A stretch of 64,000 nt of DNA from Bryobacteraceae bacterium (GTDB lineage Bacteria; Acidobacteriota; Terriglobia; Bryobacterales; Bryobacteraceae), in NCBI GenBank assembly GCA_023384675.1, contig JAHDVK010000008.1, positions 62,001 through 126,000 on the forward strand, read 5' to 3'. Within the stretch, counting starts at the first letter, position 1; the number at the start of each line of letters is the position of its first letter. This document shows, in pieces, positions 35,621-44,415 of the stretch. The position numbers and the translations under genes are program-made. The notes below the pieces were generated by a model that made no database searches, was not told where the DNA came from, and worked only from the letters and a program-made list of their open reading frames with translations.

Positions 35621-35911
35621 TCAGAAACCTGCTGTTGCTGGTACTTGCACGGGCGCGCCCACTGGCCGCTTCTGGATCGGTGGAGGCCCCGCTTCCAGCG
35701 ACCCCCACGTCTCCCCGCCCACAATGCCGTCCACGTACAAATGCCTCATCAACTGAAATTGCCGGACCGCCGCTTCCGTCTTCGGCCCGAACATCCCGTC
35801 CACCCACAGAATCGGGTGGCTTGCCCCCCTGGCGTTCAACAGGTTCTGGCAGTACGCCACCATCAGCCCGCTCGATCCTTTCCGGATTACGGGTAGTCCT
35901 CCCATCGGCAT
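35621..35911 (-). CDS. peptidoglycan-binding domain protein
   Basis: A 96-residue protein consisting mainly of a PG_binding_1 domain: VIRKGSSGLMVAYCQNLLNA, then WVDGMFGPKTEAAVRQFQ and VDGIVGGETWGSL. The ATG at 35911 is preferred because AAAGGAAG lies 6-7 bases upstream; the frame is open to 36022 with non-domain-like basic sequence. There is no signal peptide, so export, if any, would need another route, or the protein is cytoplasmic. Proline-rich tail. No catalytic domain accompanies it. Confidence 0.8.
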   Translation of the reverse strand: MPMGGLPVIRKGSSGLMVAYCQNLLNARGASHPILWVDGMFGPKTEAAVRQFQLMRHLYVDGIVGGETWGSLEAGPPPIQKRPVGAPVQVPATAGF

Positions 35912-36019
35912 AGCATTGCTTCCTTTCCCGACGGCCTCGCCGCGCGACTCGTTCAGCCGTCGCGCCCTCAGCTTAACGACGCGAAATTTCAGACGCAAGG
36001 CTCTTTTTGCGCAGGCATA

Positions 36020-36048
36020 CAAAACGGGACGGCTGGCAGCCGTCCCGT
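36020..36048 (-). terminator. terminator after Gfo/Idh/MocA gene
   Basis: ACGGGACGGCT (36024-36034) and AGCCGTCCCGT (36038-36048) form a perfect 11-bp stem with loop GGC. On the minus strand the hairpin is followed by TTTT. It lies 29 bases after the stop of the oxidoreductase gene. Confidence 0.8.
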
Positions 36049-36076
36049 CTGAAGTGTCAAATTGAAGGCCGGTTCT

Positions 36077-37441
36077 CTACCCCACCCACTTCCAACCCTT
36101 CCGGAACTTGGGTTTCAGGTGCTCGTTCGCGGCCTTGTTATTGGTGAACTCGCCCTTTGCCTCGTCCCACTTCAGTGGACCGTCGAAGTGCATGGCGATC
36201 ACGCCCAGCAGCATCCACGATACGAACGGACCGGCCACCGAGAAGTCTGAGCACGATTTCTCGCCGCCCTTGCAGGCCCGGATCCAATCGCGATAGTGGC
36301 CCGGCGACCGCGACAGCATCTGCGGCGGCAGCCGGTATTCGGCCATGCGCGCGTCGGGCAACAGCCGGGTCCGCTCACCGTAACAACCCGTCGTCACCAT
36401 ACCGCGCGAACCCACAAACAGGCTCCCGTTCAGGTCCTTGTCCCCAATCAGCGTGCCCGCCGGCACGCCCGGGATCTGCGGCTGCTCCTTCACGCTGTCA
36501 TACCACCACAGCGTCACCGGCTTGAAGGCGCCGCGTGCCGGAAAATCGAACCGGATTACGGTCTTGTGCGGGAAGACATATTGACCCACGCCTTCCTTCT
36601 TCACACACTCCACCGACACCGGCGCTCCCAGCCGCAATGCCATGTTCGGCGTCCCCAGAATGTGGCACGCCATGTCGCCGATCGCCCCGCAGCCGTACTC
36701 CGGGAACGCCCGCCAGTGATGCGGCGCGATCGCCGGGCTGAACGGGCGGTCTTCGGCCGCTCCCAGCCACGCCTGCCAGTCCAGGTGCGCGGGCACGGGT
36801 TCGGTTTTCGGCACCACGTCGGGCGACTGCGGCCAGTAGCGCCCCGGACGGTCCGTCCAGGCATGTACCTCGGTGACGTCGCCGATTTCACCCGACCAGA
36901 TGATCTCCGCGCATTCCCGCGCCCCGTAATTGGAATAGCCCTGATTGCCCATCTGTGTGGCCACGCCATATTTCGCGGACGCCGCGGCAAGTTCCTTGGC
37001 TTCCCACACCGTGCGGACCAGCGGCTTCTGGCAATAGACATGCTTGCCGCGCGCCATGGCCCACATCGACGCCGTGCCGTGCATGTGATCTGGACACGAG
37101 ACCGTGACCGCATCGATCTGCTTCTCGTGCTTATCCAGCATCACGCGGAAATCCTTGTAGCGCGGCACGTCCGGAAAGCGCTTGAACGTCCGCTCGGCGC
37201 GCTTGTCGTCCGGGTCGCACAGCGCGATGATGTTCTCGGTCTCGGCGCAGTTGTTGGTATCGCTGAAGCCCTTGCCGCCCGCGCCGATCGCGGCGATATT
37301 CAGCTTTTCGTTCGGAGACTTGTAGCCCAGCCGCGTGAGCGACGGGGTGCTGGCAAATCCGCCCACCGGCACTGCCCCGGCAAACAACGAGCCATAGAAG
37401 AAGTGCCGGCGGGAAAACGAGGTGCGAGTTTGATCTGACAT
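36077..37441 (-). CDS. Gfo/Idh/MocA-family oxidoreductase, Tat-exported
   Basis: A 454-residue protein with a Tat-like leader (SFSRRHFFYGSLFAGAVPVG) and a Rossmann NAD(P)-binding domain (LNIAAIGAGGKGFSD). DPDDKRAERTFKRFPDVPRY and SCPDHMHGTASMWAMARGKH are hallmark regions, followed by VYCQKPLVRTVWEAKEL, with the catalytic lysine of the EKP-type motif (here QKP). Planctomycete- and acidobacterial-type exported members probably oxidise or rearrange sugars. It is divergent from nothing close by and ends at a good terminator. Substrate unknown. Confidence 0.88.
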   Translation of the reverse strand: MSDQTRTSFSRRHFFYGSLFAGAVPVGGFASTPSLTRLGYKSPNEKLNIAAIGAGGKGFSDTNNCAETENIIALCDPDDKRAERTFKRFPDVPRYKDFRVMLDKHEKQIDAVTVSCPDHMHGTASMWAMARGKHVYCQKPLVRTVWEAKELAAASAKYGVATQMGNQGYSNYGARECAEIIWSGEIGDVTEVHAWTDRPGRYWPQSPDVVPKTEPVPAHLDWQAWLGAAEDRPFSPAIAPHHWRAFPEYGCGAIGDMACHILGTPNMALRLGAPVSVECVKKEGVGQYVFPHKTVIRFDFPARGAFKPVTLWWYDSVKEQPQIPGVPAGTLIGDKDLNGSLFVGSRGMVTTGCYGERTRLLPDARMAEYRLPPQMLSRSPGHYRDWIRACKGGEKSCSDFSVAGPFVSWMLLGVIAMHFDGPLKWDEAKGEFTNNKAANEHLKPKFRKGWKWVG

Positions 37442-37515
37442 AGCCTGTGGCCCCTATGTTATCCGAAAAGCGAAACGAAGGAACATCCCCTCATTTCAAA
37501 ATCCATGAGCCGGCT

Positions 37516-38598
37516 CTACCGCTGAATCCGCGCCGACCCCCCCTGCGCGAACGCCTTCACGTGCTCCACGGTCGCCATTGTTGTGTCGCCCGGGAACGTC
37601 GTCAGCAACGCCCCGTGCGCCCAACCCAGCTTCAACGCCTCCGCCGGCTCTTCACCCGTCAGAAGCCCATAAATGAACCCCGAAGCAAACCCGTCGCCAC
37701 CGCCCACACGGTCGACGACATCCAGTTCCGCCGTCGGCGCTTGATACGTCTTGCCATCGATCCACGCTACTGCGCTCCAGCTATGCCGGTTCGTCGAATG
37801 CACCTCGCGCAGCGTCGTCGCCACGATCTTCACCTGCGGGTGGCTCTTCACCACCGTGTCGATCATCGCGAAGAACTTCGACGGATCCAGCTTCGACTTC
37901 GACTCCACCTCCGGACCCGGCAGACCCAGGCCCTTTTGCAGGTCCTCCTCATTGCCGACGAGCACATCCACGTTCTCGACGATCCGCCGCATCGTTTCGA
38001 CCGCCTTGTCCTCGCCGCCGTGAACGGCCCACAGCTTCGCCCGGAAATTCAGGTCGAAGCTGACCACCGCGCCAGCCGCCTTCGCCGCCTTCATCCCCTC
38101 GATGATCACCTCACTGGTGGTCGGCGACAGCGCCGCGAAGATCCCGCCGGAATGGAACCAGCGCACGCCGCCCGCGAAAATCTTCGCCCAATCGAAATCG
38201 CCCGGCTTCAACTGCGCGGCGGCCTCGTTGCAGCGGTTGTAGAACACGACGGGCGCGCGCACGCCCTGCCCGCGGTCCGAATACACCGTCGCCATGTTCG
38301 GCCCGTTCACGCCGTTGTGCTTGAACTGCTTGTAGAAAGGCCGCACGCCCATCGCCTTCACCCGCTCCGCGATCAGGTCGCCGATCGGGTAGTCCACCAT
38401 CGCCGAAGCGATGCCCGTGTTCAGCCGGAAGCAGTCGGCCAGGTTCGCGGCCACGTTAAATTCACCGCCGCTCACATGAATGTCGCACCGCGTCGCCTTG
38501 CGGAACGGGATAATGCCAGGATCCAAGCGGTTCACCAAAGCGCCGAGAGACACCAGATCCAATGCGCCTTCGGCGCGGATGTTCAAACCGTATTTCAT
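37516..38598 (-). CDS. PfkB-family sugar kinase (KDG-type)
   Basis: A 360-residue kinase. The start is set at 38598 because GGAG lies 9 bases upstream and the family N-terminus follows; an ATG at 38631 is less likely. ATP/phosphoryl-transfer motif VGGGDGFASGFIYGLLTG (catalytic aspartate in GGGD), sugar-contacting CDIHVSGGEFNVAANLADCF, and FDLNFRAKLW are visible. Relatives are annotated 2-keto-3-deoxygluconate kinase; this one has the longer N-terminal extension seen in soil bacteria. Role: phosphorylation of KDG in uronate catabolism, which fits the GH88 gene at 15.6 kb and the sugar genes nearby. Confidence 0.85.
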   Translation of the reverse strand: MKYGLNIRAEGALDLVSLGALVNRLDPGIIPFRKATRCDIHVSGGEFNVAANLADCFRLNTGIASAMVDYPIGDLIAERVKAMGVRPFYKQFKHNGVNGPNMATVYSDRGQGVRAPVVFYNRCNEAAAQLKPGDFDWAKIFAGGVRWFHSGGIFAALSPTTSEVIIEGMKAAKAAGAVVSFDLNFRAKLWAVHGGEDKAVETMRRIVENVDVLVGNEEDLQKGLGLPGPEVESKSKLDPSKFFAMIDTVVKSHPQVKIVATTLREVHSTNRHSWSAVAWIDGKTYQAPTAELDVVDRVGGGDGFASGFIYGLLTGEEPAEALKLGWAHGALLTTFPGDTTMATVEHVKAFAQGGSARIQR

Positions 38599-38726
38599 TC
38601 GCCAATCTCCATAGGGGGTATCAAAGTCCATGATTATCGTAACAGAGACTCAGACTGGCACGTCTCAAACCCTGCAACCTGCGCCGCACAAGCTACACTG
38701 ATAAGTTTGGAGATCTCGTAACCCGC

Positions 38727-39515
38727 ATGACCAACCCTTGGACGCGCCTCCTCGCCGCCGCTTGCTTGTTCGCGGCCGCCGCCCCCGCGCAGACCACCAC
38801 TTCCTCTTCCGCTAGCAGCCAGCAGGAGGAGCCGGCTGCCTTCCTCGATGTGAAAGAACGCCGCTTCCATTTCGGCGCGCGAGCGCGCTTCATCCCCCTG
38901 AATCTCTTCCGGAAGGGCGAACTCACTGCGATCACCGAGGATCCCCCCATCGAATGGCAAACCCAACTTGACCGCAAGGTCCCTATCGCCGGCTACGGCG
39001 TCACTGCCGAGTTCCAGATCACCACCAGTTTCGGCGTCGCCGCCGACCTGCTCTTCCATCAGGTGCGCTACGAGATGCTGAACAACATCCGCACCGGCAG
39101 ACGTAATCCCAATTCCACCATCGACAATCGCCCCGTCACCCAGATCCGCGAAAAAACCCGCGCGCAGTTCTTCGATCTGCCCATCATCGTCCGCTGGCGG
39201 CCCACCGATGAGTACGGCGACCCGGCGCGCTGGTTCCTCGGTATCGGCCCCACCGTCCGCCAGACGCGCAACGTCCGCACCTTTTACGACCAAAGTCTGC
39301 CCCGCGTCGACAACCCGGTCACCGAGGGCGTCGCTCCCTTCAACAAGCACATCTACGGCGCCACCGTCGCCGCCGGCATTACCGCCAAGGACGACTTCGG
39401 CATCCGCATCACCCCCGAAGTCCGCTACACCCGCTGGGTCGGCCAGAGTTTCTCCAACTTCGCCGCCCGCACCAACCGCCATCAACTTCAAATCCTGCTC
39501 GGCATCACTTTCTAA
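38727..39515 (+). CDS. outer-membrane beta-barrel protein
   Basis: A 262-residue exported protein with a signal peptide (LLAAACLFAAAAPAQT). The mature part alternates hydrophobic and polar residues in strands (FHFGARARFIPLNLF, GYGVTAEFQITTSFGVAADL, ATVAAGITAKDDFGIRITPE) and ends in a final aromatic strand (LQILLGITF), the mark of Bam-inserted barrels. PorT- or OmpA-like, probably 8-10 strands. Function unknown; it precedes the amidohydrolase pair by 6 bases and may share their transcript. Confidence 0.8.
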   Translation: MTNPWTRLLAAACLFAAAAPAQTTTSSSASSQQEEPAAFLDVKERRFHFGARARFIPLNLFRKGELTAITEDPPIEWQTQLDRKVPIAGYGVTAEFQITTSFGVAADLLFHQVRYEMLNNIRTGRRNPNSTIDNRPVTQIREKTRAQFFDLPIIVRWRPTDEYGDPARWFLGIGPTVRQTRNVRTFYDQSLPRVDNPVTEGVAPFNKHIYGATVAAGITAKDDFGIRITPEVRYTRWVGQSFSNFAARTNRHQLQILLGITF

Positions 39516-39521
39516 ACTGAC

Positions 39522-40859
39522 ATGCGCTTCGCCCTTGCCTGCCTGCTTGCCGCCGCGACGCTCGGCGCCCAGGACCGCCCTATCGCCTTCACCGGCGCCC
39601 GCGTCATCCCCATCGCCGGCCCCGAAATCCCCTCCGGTACGGTCGTCATCCATCAAGGCAAAATCACCGCCGCCGGTGGCCCGCAAACCGCCATCCCCGC
39701 GAATGCCGAACGCATCAACGCCGCAGGCAAGGTGATCATGCCCGGCCTCGTGGACTCCCACTCCCACATCGGCCAGGTGGAAGGCGCCGACTCCTCCGCG
39801 CCGCTCCAGCCCGACGTCCGCGTGCTTGATGCCGTTAACCCACGCGCCTCCTCCATCCGCCGCGCCCGCGCCGGCGGCATCACCACCGTCAACGTCATGC
39901 CCGGTTCGGGCCATCTGCTCTCGGGCCAGACCCTTTACCTCAAGCTGCGCCTCGGCTCGAAGATCGATGACCTTCTCATCCCTCTGTCTGACGGCACCCC
40001 GGCAGGCGGCATCAAGATGGCCAACGGCACCAACCCCCGCCGCAACGCCCCCTTCCCCGGCACCCGGGCCAAAGCCGCCGCGCTCGTCCGCGAACAGTTC
40101 ATCAAGGCCCAGGAATACCAGAAGAAAGTGGCTGACGCCGCGGGCGACGCCTCGAAACTTCCGCCCCGCGACCTGCGCATGGAAGCCCTCAGTGAGGTCC
40201 TTTCCGGCAAACGCGTCGTCCATCACCATACCCACCGCCACGACGACATCCTCACCGTGCTGCGCCTCGCCAAGGAGTTCAACTTCCGCGTCGTGCTGCA
40301 CCATGTTTCGGACGGCTGGATGGTCGCCGAGGAGATCGCCAAAGCGAACACCCTCGGCTGCTCGCTCATCCTCATCGATTCCCCCGGCGGCAAGCTCGAA
40401 GCCAAGGATAACCGCCTCGTCACCGGCGGCGTGCTCGAACGCGCCGGCGTCAATACCGGCTTCCACACCGACGACGGCGTCACCGACTCGCGCTGGTTCT
40501 TCCGCATGGCCGCCCTCGGCGTCCGCGCCGGCATGAGCCGCGAAAAGGCCCTCTACGGCCTCACCATGGCCAACGCCAAAATGCTCGAACTCGAATCCCG
40601 CGTCGGCTCCCTCGAGCCCGGCAAGGACGCCGACCTCCTCATCCTCTCCGGCGACCCAATGAGCGTCTACACCAAAGTCGAACAGACCTGGATCGAAGGC
40701 CGCAAAGTCTTCGACCTCGCCAACGCCGAAGACCGGCTCGCCCTCACCGGCGGCTACGGCGCGGGCGGCGATGGCGCCCTCATGCACCTCGACGAATGCG
40801 GCGGCTACACCCTGGGCCTCGATTTCCGCAACATGAACCTCTCGGGAGACCTCGACTGA
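39522..40859 (+). CDS. amidohydrolase, exported, metal site intact
   Basis: A 445-residue protein with a signal peptide (MRFALACLLAAATLGAQ). Amidohydrolase superfamily (imidazolonepropionase-like). The metal-binding HxH is in MPGLVDSHSHIG, further ligands are in HHTHRHDDIL and VLHHVSDGWMV, and the catalytic aspartate is in NTGFHTDDGVT, so the site looks functional. The C-terminal strand domain (DADLLILSGDPMSVYTKV) is typical. Substrate unknown; possibly amino-acid derivatives or cyclic amides. The next gene overlaps by one base (TGATG) and is a related protein. Confidence 0.88.
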   Translation: MRFALACLLAAATLGAQDRPIAFTGARVIPIAGPEIPSGTVVIHQGKITAAGGPQTAIPANAERINAAGKVIMPGLVDSHSHIGQVEGADSSAPLQPDVRVLDAVNPRASSIRRARAGGITTVNVMPGSGHLLSGQTLYLKLRLGSKIDDLLIPLSDGTPAGGIKMANGTNPRRNAPFPGTRAKAAALVREQFIKAQEYQKKVADAAGDASKLPPRDLRMEALSEVLSGKRVVHHHTHRHDDILTVLRLAKEFNFRVVLHHVSDGWMVAEEIAKANTLGCSLILIDSPGGKLEAKDNRLVTGGVLERAGVNTGFHTDDGVTDSRWFFRMAALGVRAGMSREKALYGLTMANAKMLELESRVGSLEPGKDADLLILSGDPMSVYTKVEQTWIEGRKVFDLANAEDRLALTGGYGAGGDGALMHLDECGGYTLGLDFRNMNLSGDLD

Positions 40860-42040
40860 TGACCCGCGCCTTCCTGCTCCTCGCCGCCCTCGCGCTCCCC
40901 GCCGCCGCCCAACTCGCCGTCCGCGGCGAAACCGTGTATACGATGGACGGCGCGCCCATCGCCAACGGCGTCGTCCTCGTCACCGCAAGCGGAACGATTG
41001 AGCGCGTCGGGCCCGCCGCGCAGGTCGCCATCCCCGCGGGCGTGCGCACGCTCACTGCCAAAGTGGTCACGCCCGGCTTGATCGACGCCCACGCCACCGC
41101 CGGCCTTTCGGGCATCCTCAATCAGCCCCACGACCAGGACCAGCTCGAACGCTCCGCCCCCATCCAGGCCGAACTCCGCGCCGTCGATGCCTACAACCCC
41201 CGTGACGAACTCGTCACCTACCTCCGCAACTACGGCATTACCACGCTGCACACCGGCCACGGGCCCGGCGCCCTCATCTCCGGCCAGACCATGATCGTGA
41301 AAACGTGGGGCAACTCCGTCGAGGACGCCACCGTCGAACCCGCCGCGATGATCGCCGCTTCGCTTGGCAACTTGGCCCGCGCTCAGTCCGGCTCGCCCGG
41401 CACCCGCGCCAAGATGATCGCCATGCTCCGCGCCGAACTCATCAAGGCCCGCGAATACGCCGCCAAGAAGGAGAAGCCGCGCGACCTCCGCATGGAAGCC
41501 CTCGTCGAGGTCATCGAAGGCAAACGCCCTCTGCTCGTCACCGTGCACCGCGCCAACGACATCCTGACGGCGCTCCGTCTCGGCAAGGAATTCAGCCTGA
41601 AACTGGTGCTCGACGGCGCCGCTGAGGCTCACGCTGTCCTGCCCGAGATCAAAGCCTCCGGCAATCCCGTCATCGTCCACCCCACCATGGCCCGTCCCAG
41701 CGGCGACATGGAGAACCTGACCCTCGAAATGGCTGCCAAGCTGAAGGAAGCGGGCATCCCCTTCGCCTTCCAAAGCGGTTTCGAGGGCTACGTCCCCAAG
41801 ACCCGCGTCCTGCTGTTCGAAGCCGCTCTCGCCGCCGCCCACGGACTCGGCAAGGACGCCACCCTCGAAGCCCTCACCATCGGCGCCGCCCGCCTCCTCG
41901 GCATCGACAACCGCCTCGGCTCCCTGACCCCCGGCAAGCATGCCGATATCGCCCTCTACGACGGCGACCCCCTCGAATACACCACCCACTGCACTGCCGT
42001 CATCGGCCAGGGCCAGGTGCTGTTCGAAGGCGCGCAATAG
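40859..42040 (+). CDS. amidohydrolase homologue, metal site degenerate
   Basis: A 393-residue exported protein (signal peptide MTRAFLLLAALALPAAAQ) coupled to the preceding amidohydrolase. The fold is retained: start (VRGETVYTMDGAPIANG), C-terminal segment (GKHADIALYDGDPLEYT). The HxH motif reads DAHATAG, with the second histidine lost, and the region corresponding to the catalytic aspartate reads FAFQSGFEG without aspartate. It is therefore probably inactive and may serve as the partner of the active protein in a heterodimer. The tandem arrangement suggests duplication with division of labour. Confidence 0.8.
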   Translation: MTRAFLLLAALALPAAAQLAVRGETVYTMDGAPIANGVVLVTASGTIERVGPAAQVAIPAGVRTLTAKVVTPGLIDAHATAGLSGILNQPHDQDQLERSAPIQAELRAVDAYNPRDELVTYLRNYGITTLHTGHGPGALISGQTMIVKTWGNSVEDATVEPAAMIAASLGNLARAQSGSPGTRAKMIAMLRAELIKAREYAAKKEKPRDLRMEALVEVIEGKRPLLVTVHRANDILTALRLGKEFSLKLVLDGAAEAHAVLPEIKASGNPVIVHPTMARPSGDMENLTLEMAAKLKEAGIPFAFQSGFEGYVPKTRVLLFEAALAAAHGLGKDATLEALTIGAARLLGIDNRLGSLTPGKHADIALYDGDPLEYTTHCTAVIGQGQVLFEGAQ

Positions 42041-42070
42041 CTCCCCACCCACGGGACGCGAAGACCGCTT

Positions 42071-42096
42071 GAGCCCCCGCTGTCAGGCTGGGGCAA
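42071..42096. repeat. diverged copy of the 9.6-kb palindromic repeat
   Basis: GAGCCCCCGCTGTCAGGCTGGGG resembles GAGCCCCCACCGTCAGGTGGGGG at 9668, with four to five differences. It lies 30 bases after the amidohydrolase stop. A single worn copy in an intergenic space, as usual for REP-type repeats. Confidence 0.55.
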
Positions 42097-42189
42097 CGCG
42101 AGCATTGCCGCCAGAGTACGGGCCCCTGAGGCGACATGTCCGCCTGCTTACGAATATCGAGGGCCTCTGCCTCTATCCTGAATTCAGCC

Positions 42190-42734
42190 ATGCCGCGCCT
42201 TCCCATCCTGGTCCCAGCGCTCCTCGCGGGCGTAGTCTTGACCCACGCCGAAACGGTCCAGGTGACCGGCGCGGTGCGCGAAGGTGAAACCTTTGCCCAG
42301 CCGGTGGGACGTGGCCTGCAGTTCTGTCTGATTCCCGAAACGGATTACGGGTGGAGGATCTCTCTGGCGGCATCCTGCACGCCCGCCTCTCCCAACTTTG
42401 CGATGATCGCGACACCCCGTATCGCGGCGTCAACCCAACCTATCTCCATTCCTGGCATTTCAACCCGGAAGCGAGGATCCTCCCTAAGCTCCGCGTCTTT
42501 CAATTCGTCCTCCACGAGCGCGACTACAACGAGATCATGGCGATGTTGAGGAATCACCACGACGCGGGCGAAACGCTGGAACGGGTCTCCCAACTGGGCA
42601 AAGGCAAAGGCGAACTCCGGGTCGAGAGCGCGGAAACCGCCCCCGGGCGGGTGAAGGAGCGCCCCCGGTTCGTCAGTCTGCGCTTCTCGGCCACCTTGAC
42701 CTTCCCCGACGCCGGCGGCGAGGGCGGCCAATGA
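42190..42734 (+). pseudogene. small exported protein interrupted by a frameshift
   Basis: The reading frame opening at 42190 codes for a signal peptide (MPRLPILVPALLAGVVLTHA) and continues to ~NFAMIATP, ending in nonsense after 42416. The frame one base over continues with sensible sequence (PYRGVNPTYLHSWHF, then LRVFQFVLHERDYNE) to 42734. Joined at the run of four Cs at 42415-42418, the two halves make one protein of ~180 residues of an exported family common in Acidobacteria, with a conserved ATP-PYRGVN junction. One missing C explains it. It may be real inactivation or a sequence error. Confidence 0.7.
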
Positions 42735-42882
42735 TGGAACCCGCCCGAATTGCCTGATTGGAACCTGACTCACCGAACTCAACGAGCGGAGGATCCGAAA
42801 CCAGACTTCGCCAAATTGCTCTTCAAACCAATCACTGAGCCTAAACATCCGCACCGCCGTCCATGCAGGCCAGCACCTGCCC

Positions 42883-44325
42883 TCACTCGCCCCCCGCCAT
42901 CTGTGGCGGGTCCCAGTAATACACGCCCGGTTCGTGGAGTTGACGCGGCGCTGTGCGCGCGGTCTTAAGATATGCCCCCATGCGCTCGAGCGCCTTGGGT
43001 TCGCGGGCTGCGAGGTCGTTCGATTCCTTGGGGTCGGTCCGGAGGTTGTAGAGTTCGAGCGGTCCCTCCGGCTTCGGACGGACTACCTTCCAGTCGCCAT
43101 TGCGCGCCGCCTGCATCGGGATTTCGTCTGCGAAGCGCTTCTCCTTGCCGATCCATCGCGGCAGCTCCCAATACAGCCACTCCGGCTTGCGGCGCTGCGC
43201 GCGGCCCTGCAGTGCGGGCGCCACGCTGATGCCGTCGATTCCGTTCGGTGGCCGGCCGCCGGCGAATTCCACCAGCGTCGGCAGCATGTCACAGAAGCTC
43301 CACGGCATGTTGCTCACAGCGCCCGCCGGCACACGGCCGGGCCAGCGCGCGATCATCGGGACGCGGATACCTCCCTCATACAGGTTCTGCTTGTGGCCCC
43401 GGAAGCCGCCGCTCGTATTGAAGTAGTCCTCGTTGAGAATGCCCATCGCTCCGCCGTTGTCGCTCGTGAACAGAAACAGCGTGTTATCCTCCTGGCCAAG
43501 CTTGCGGACCAGTTCCATCATCCGGCCCACCTCTCGATCGAGCCGTGTGATCATCGCCGCATACGCCGCCCGCATCTCCGGCTGGTCCGCATAGCGGCTG
43601 CCGGGCCGCGAAAACGCCCGCTCCGGAAACTTGCCGCGATATTCGCCGAACGAATCCTCCGGGACCAGCAGTTCCCAGTGCGGAATGGTCGAGGGCACAT
43701 AACAGAAGAACGGCCGGGCCGCATTGCGCTCGATAAAACCAAGAGCTTTCTCTGAGATCACATCGTGCGAGTACGTGCCATGCCGCCCGCCCTCGTTGCC
43801 GGGCAAAGGATACAGATCCTCGTTGTGTACCAACAGGCGGGTGTAGAAATTGTGCGCGTGCACCTGATGCAGGTAGCCGAAGAAGTCGTCGAACCCTTTC
43901 TTCGGCGGGGCGCCCGGAGTGCCCCGGTCGCCAAGACCCCACTTGCCGTAACCGCCCGTAGCATAACCAAGCTCCTTGAGCAGCATCGGCAGCGTCACAT
44001 CGCTTTCCGCCAGCGACTGGCCGCCTGTGTTGCCGCGAACCGAGGTGTGCCCCATGTGGTAACCGGTCATCAAAACACTGCGTGAGGGCGCGCACACGGT
44101 GCAGCCGGCGTAGGCATCCGTGAAGCGTAGCCCCCCGGCGGCGAGCCGGTCGATATTGGGAGTCCGGATCTGTTTCTGCCCATAGCACCCCAAATCGCCG
44201 TAACCGAGGTCGTCAGCCATGATCAGGACAATGTTGGGAGGGCGGCGGCGCTGGGCCTGGACGAACGGAGCGCCCGCCAACAATGGCGCTCCGGCAATCA
44301 GATGGCGGCGAGTGAGCTGGGTCAT
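42883..44325 (-). CDS. sulfatase, arylsulfatase type
   Basis: A 480-residue exported enzyme with a Tat-like leader (MTQLTRRHLIAGAPLLAGAP). The metal/FGly site is complete: DDLGYGDLGCYGQ supplies aspartates, and CAPSR (C78) carries the cysteine converted to formylglycine. Further parts are YVPSTIPHWELLVPE and FTSDNGGAMGI. Substrate likely a sulfated sugar. AGGA lies 7 bases before the ATG at 44325; an ATG two codons upstream is the alternative. No anaerobic-type or formylglycine-generating enzyme gene is nearby, so the maturase is elsewhere. Confidence 0.9.
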   Translation of the reverse strand: MTQLTRRHLIAGAPLLAGAPFVQAQRRRPPNIVLIMADDLGYGDLGCYGQKQIRTPNIDRLAAGGLRFTDAYAGCTVCAPSRSVLMTGYHMGHTSVRGNTGGQSLAESDVTLPMLLKELGYATGGYGKWGLGDRGTPGAPPKKGFDDFFGYLHQVHAHNFYTRLLVHNEDLYPLPGNEGGRHGTYSHDVISEKALGFIERNAARPFFCYVPSTIPHWELLVPEDSFGEYRGKFPERAFSRPGSRYADQPEMRAAYAAMITRLDREVGRMMELVRKLGQEDNTLFLFTSDNGGAMGILNEDYFNTSGGFRGHKQNLYEGGIRVPMIARWPGRVPAGAVSNMPWSFCDMLPTLVEFAGGRPPNGIDGISVAPALQGRAQRRKPEWLYWELPRWIGKEKRFADEIPMQAARNGDWKVVRPKPEGPLELYNLRTDPKESNDLAAREPKALERMGAYLKTARTAPRQLHEPGVYYWDPPQMAGGE

Positions 44326-44415
44326 GCCCATATCCTATACCCGGGCCGGCCGAGGTGAAACCAAAACCAGCAGGCCCCCGCGCCTCATCTCGCCGCATCG
44401 CGCTACACTGCCCCC

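Noticed and set aside
38634-40787. 717-codon open frame on the minus strand, glycine/alanine/aspartate-rich
   Set aside because: It lies exactly opposite the outer-membrane and amidohydrolase genes, has no plausible start or domain, and results from codon bias in GC-rich sequence.
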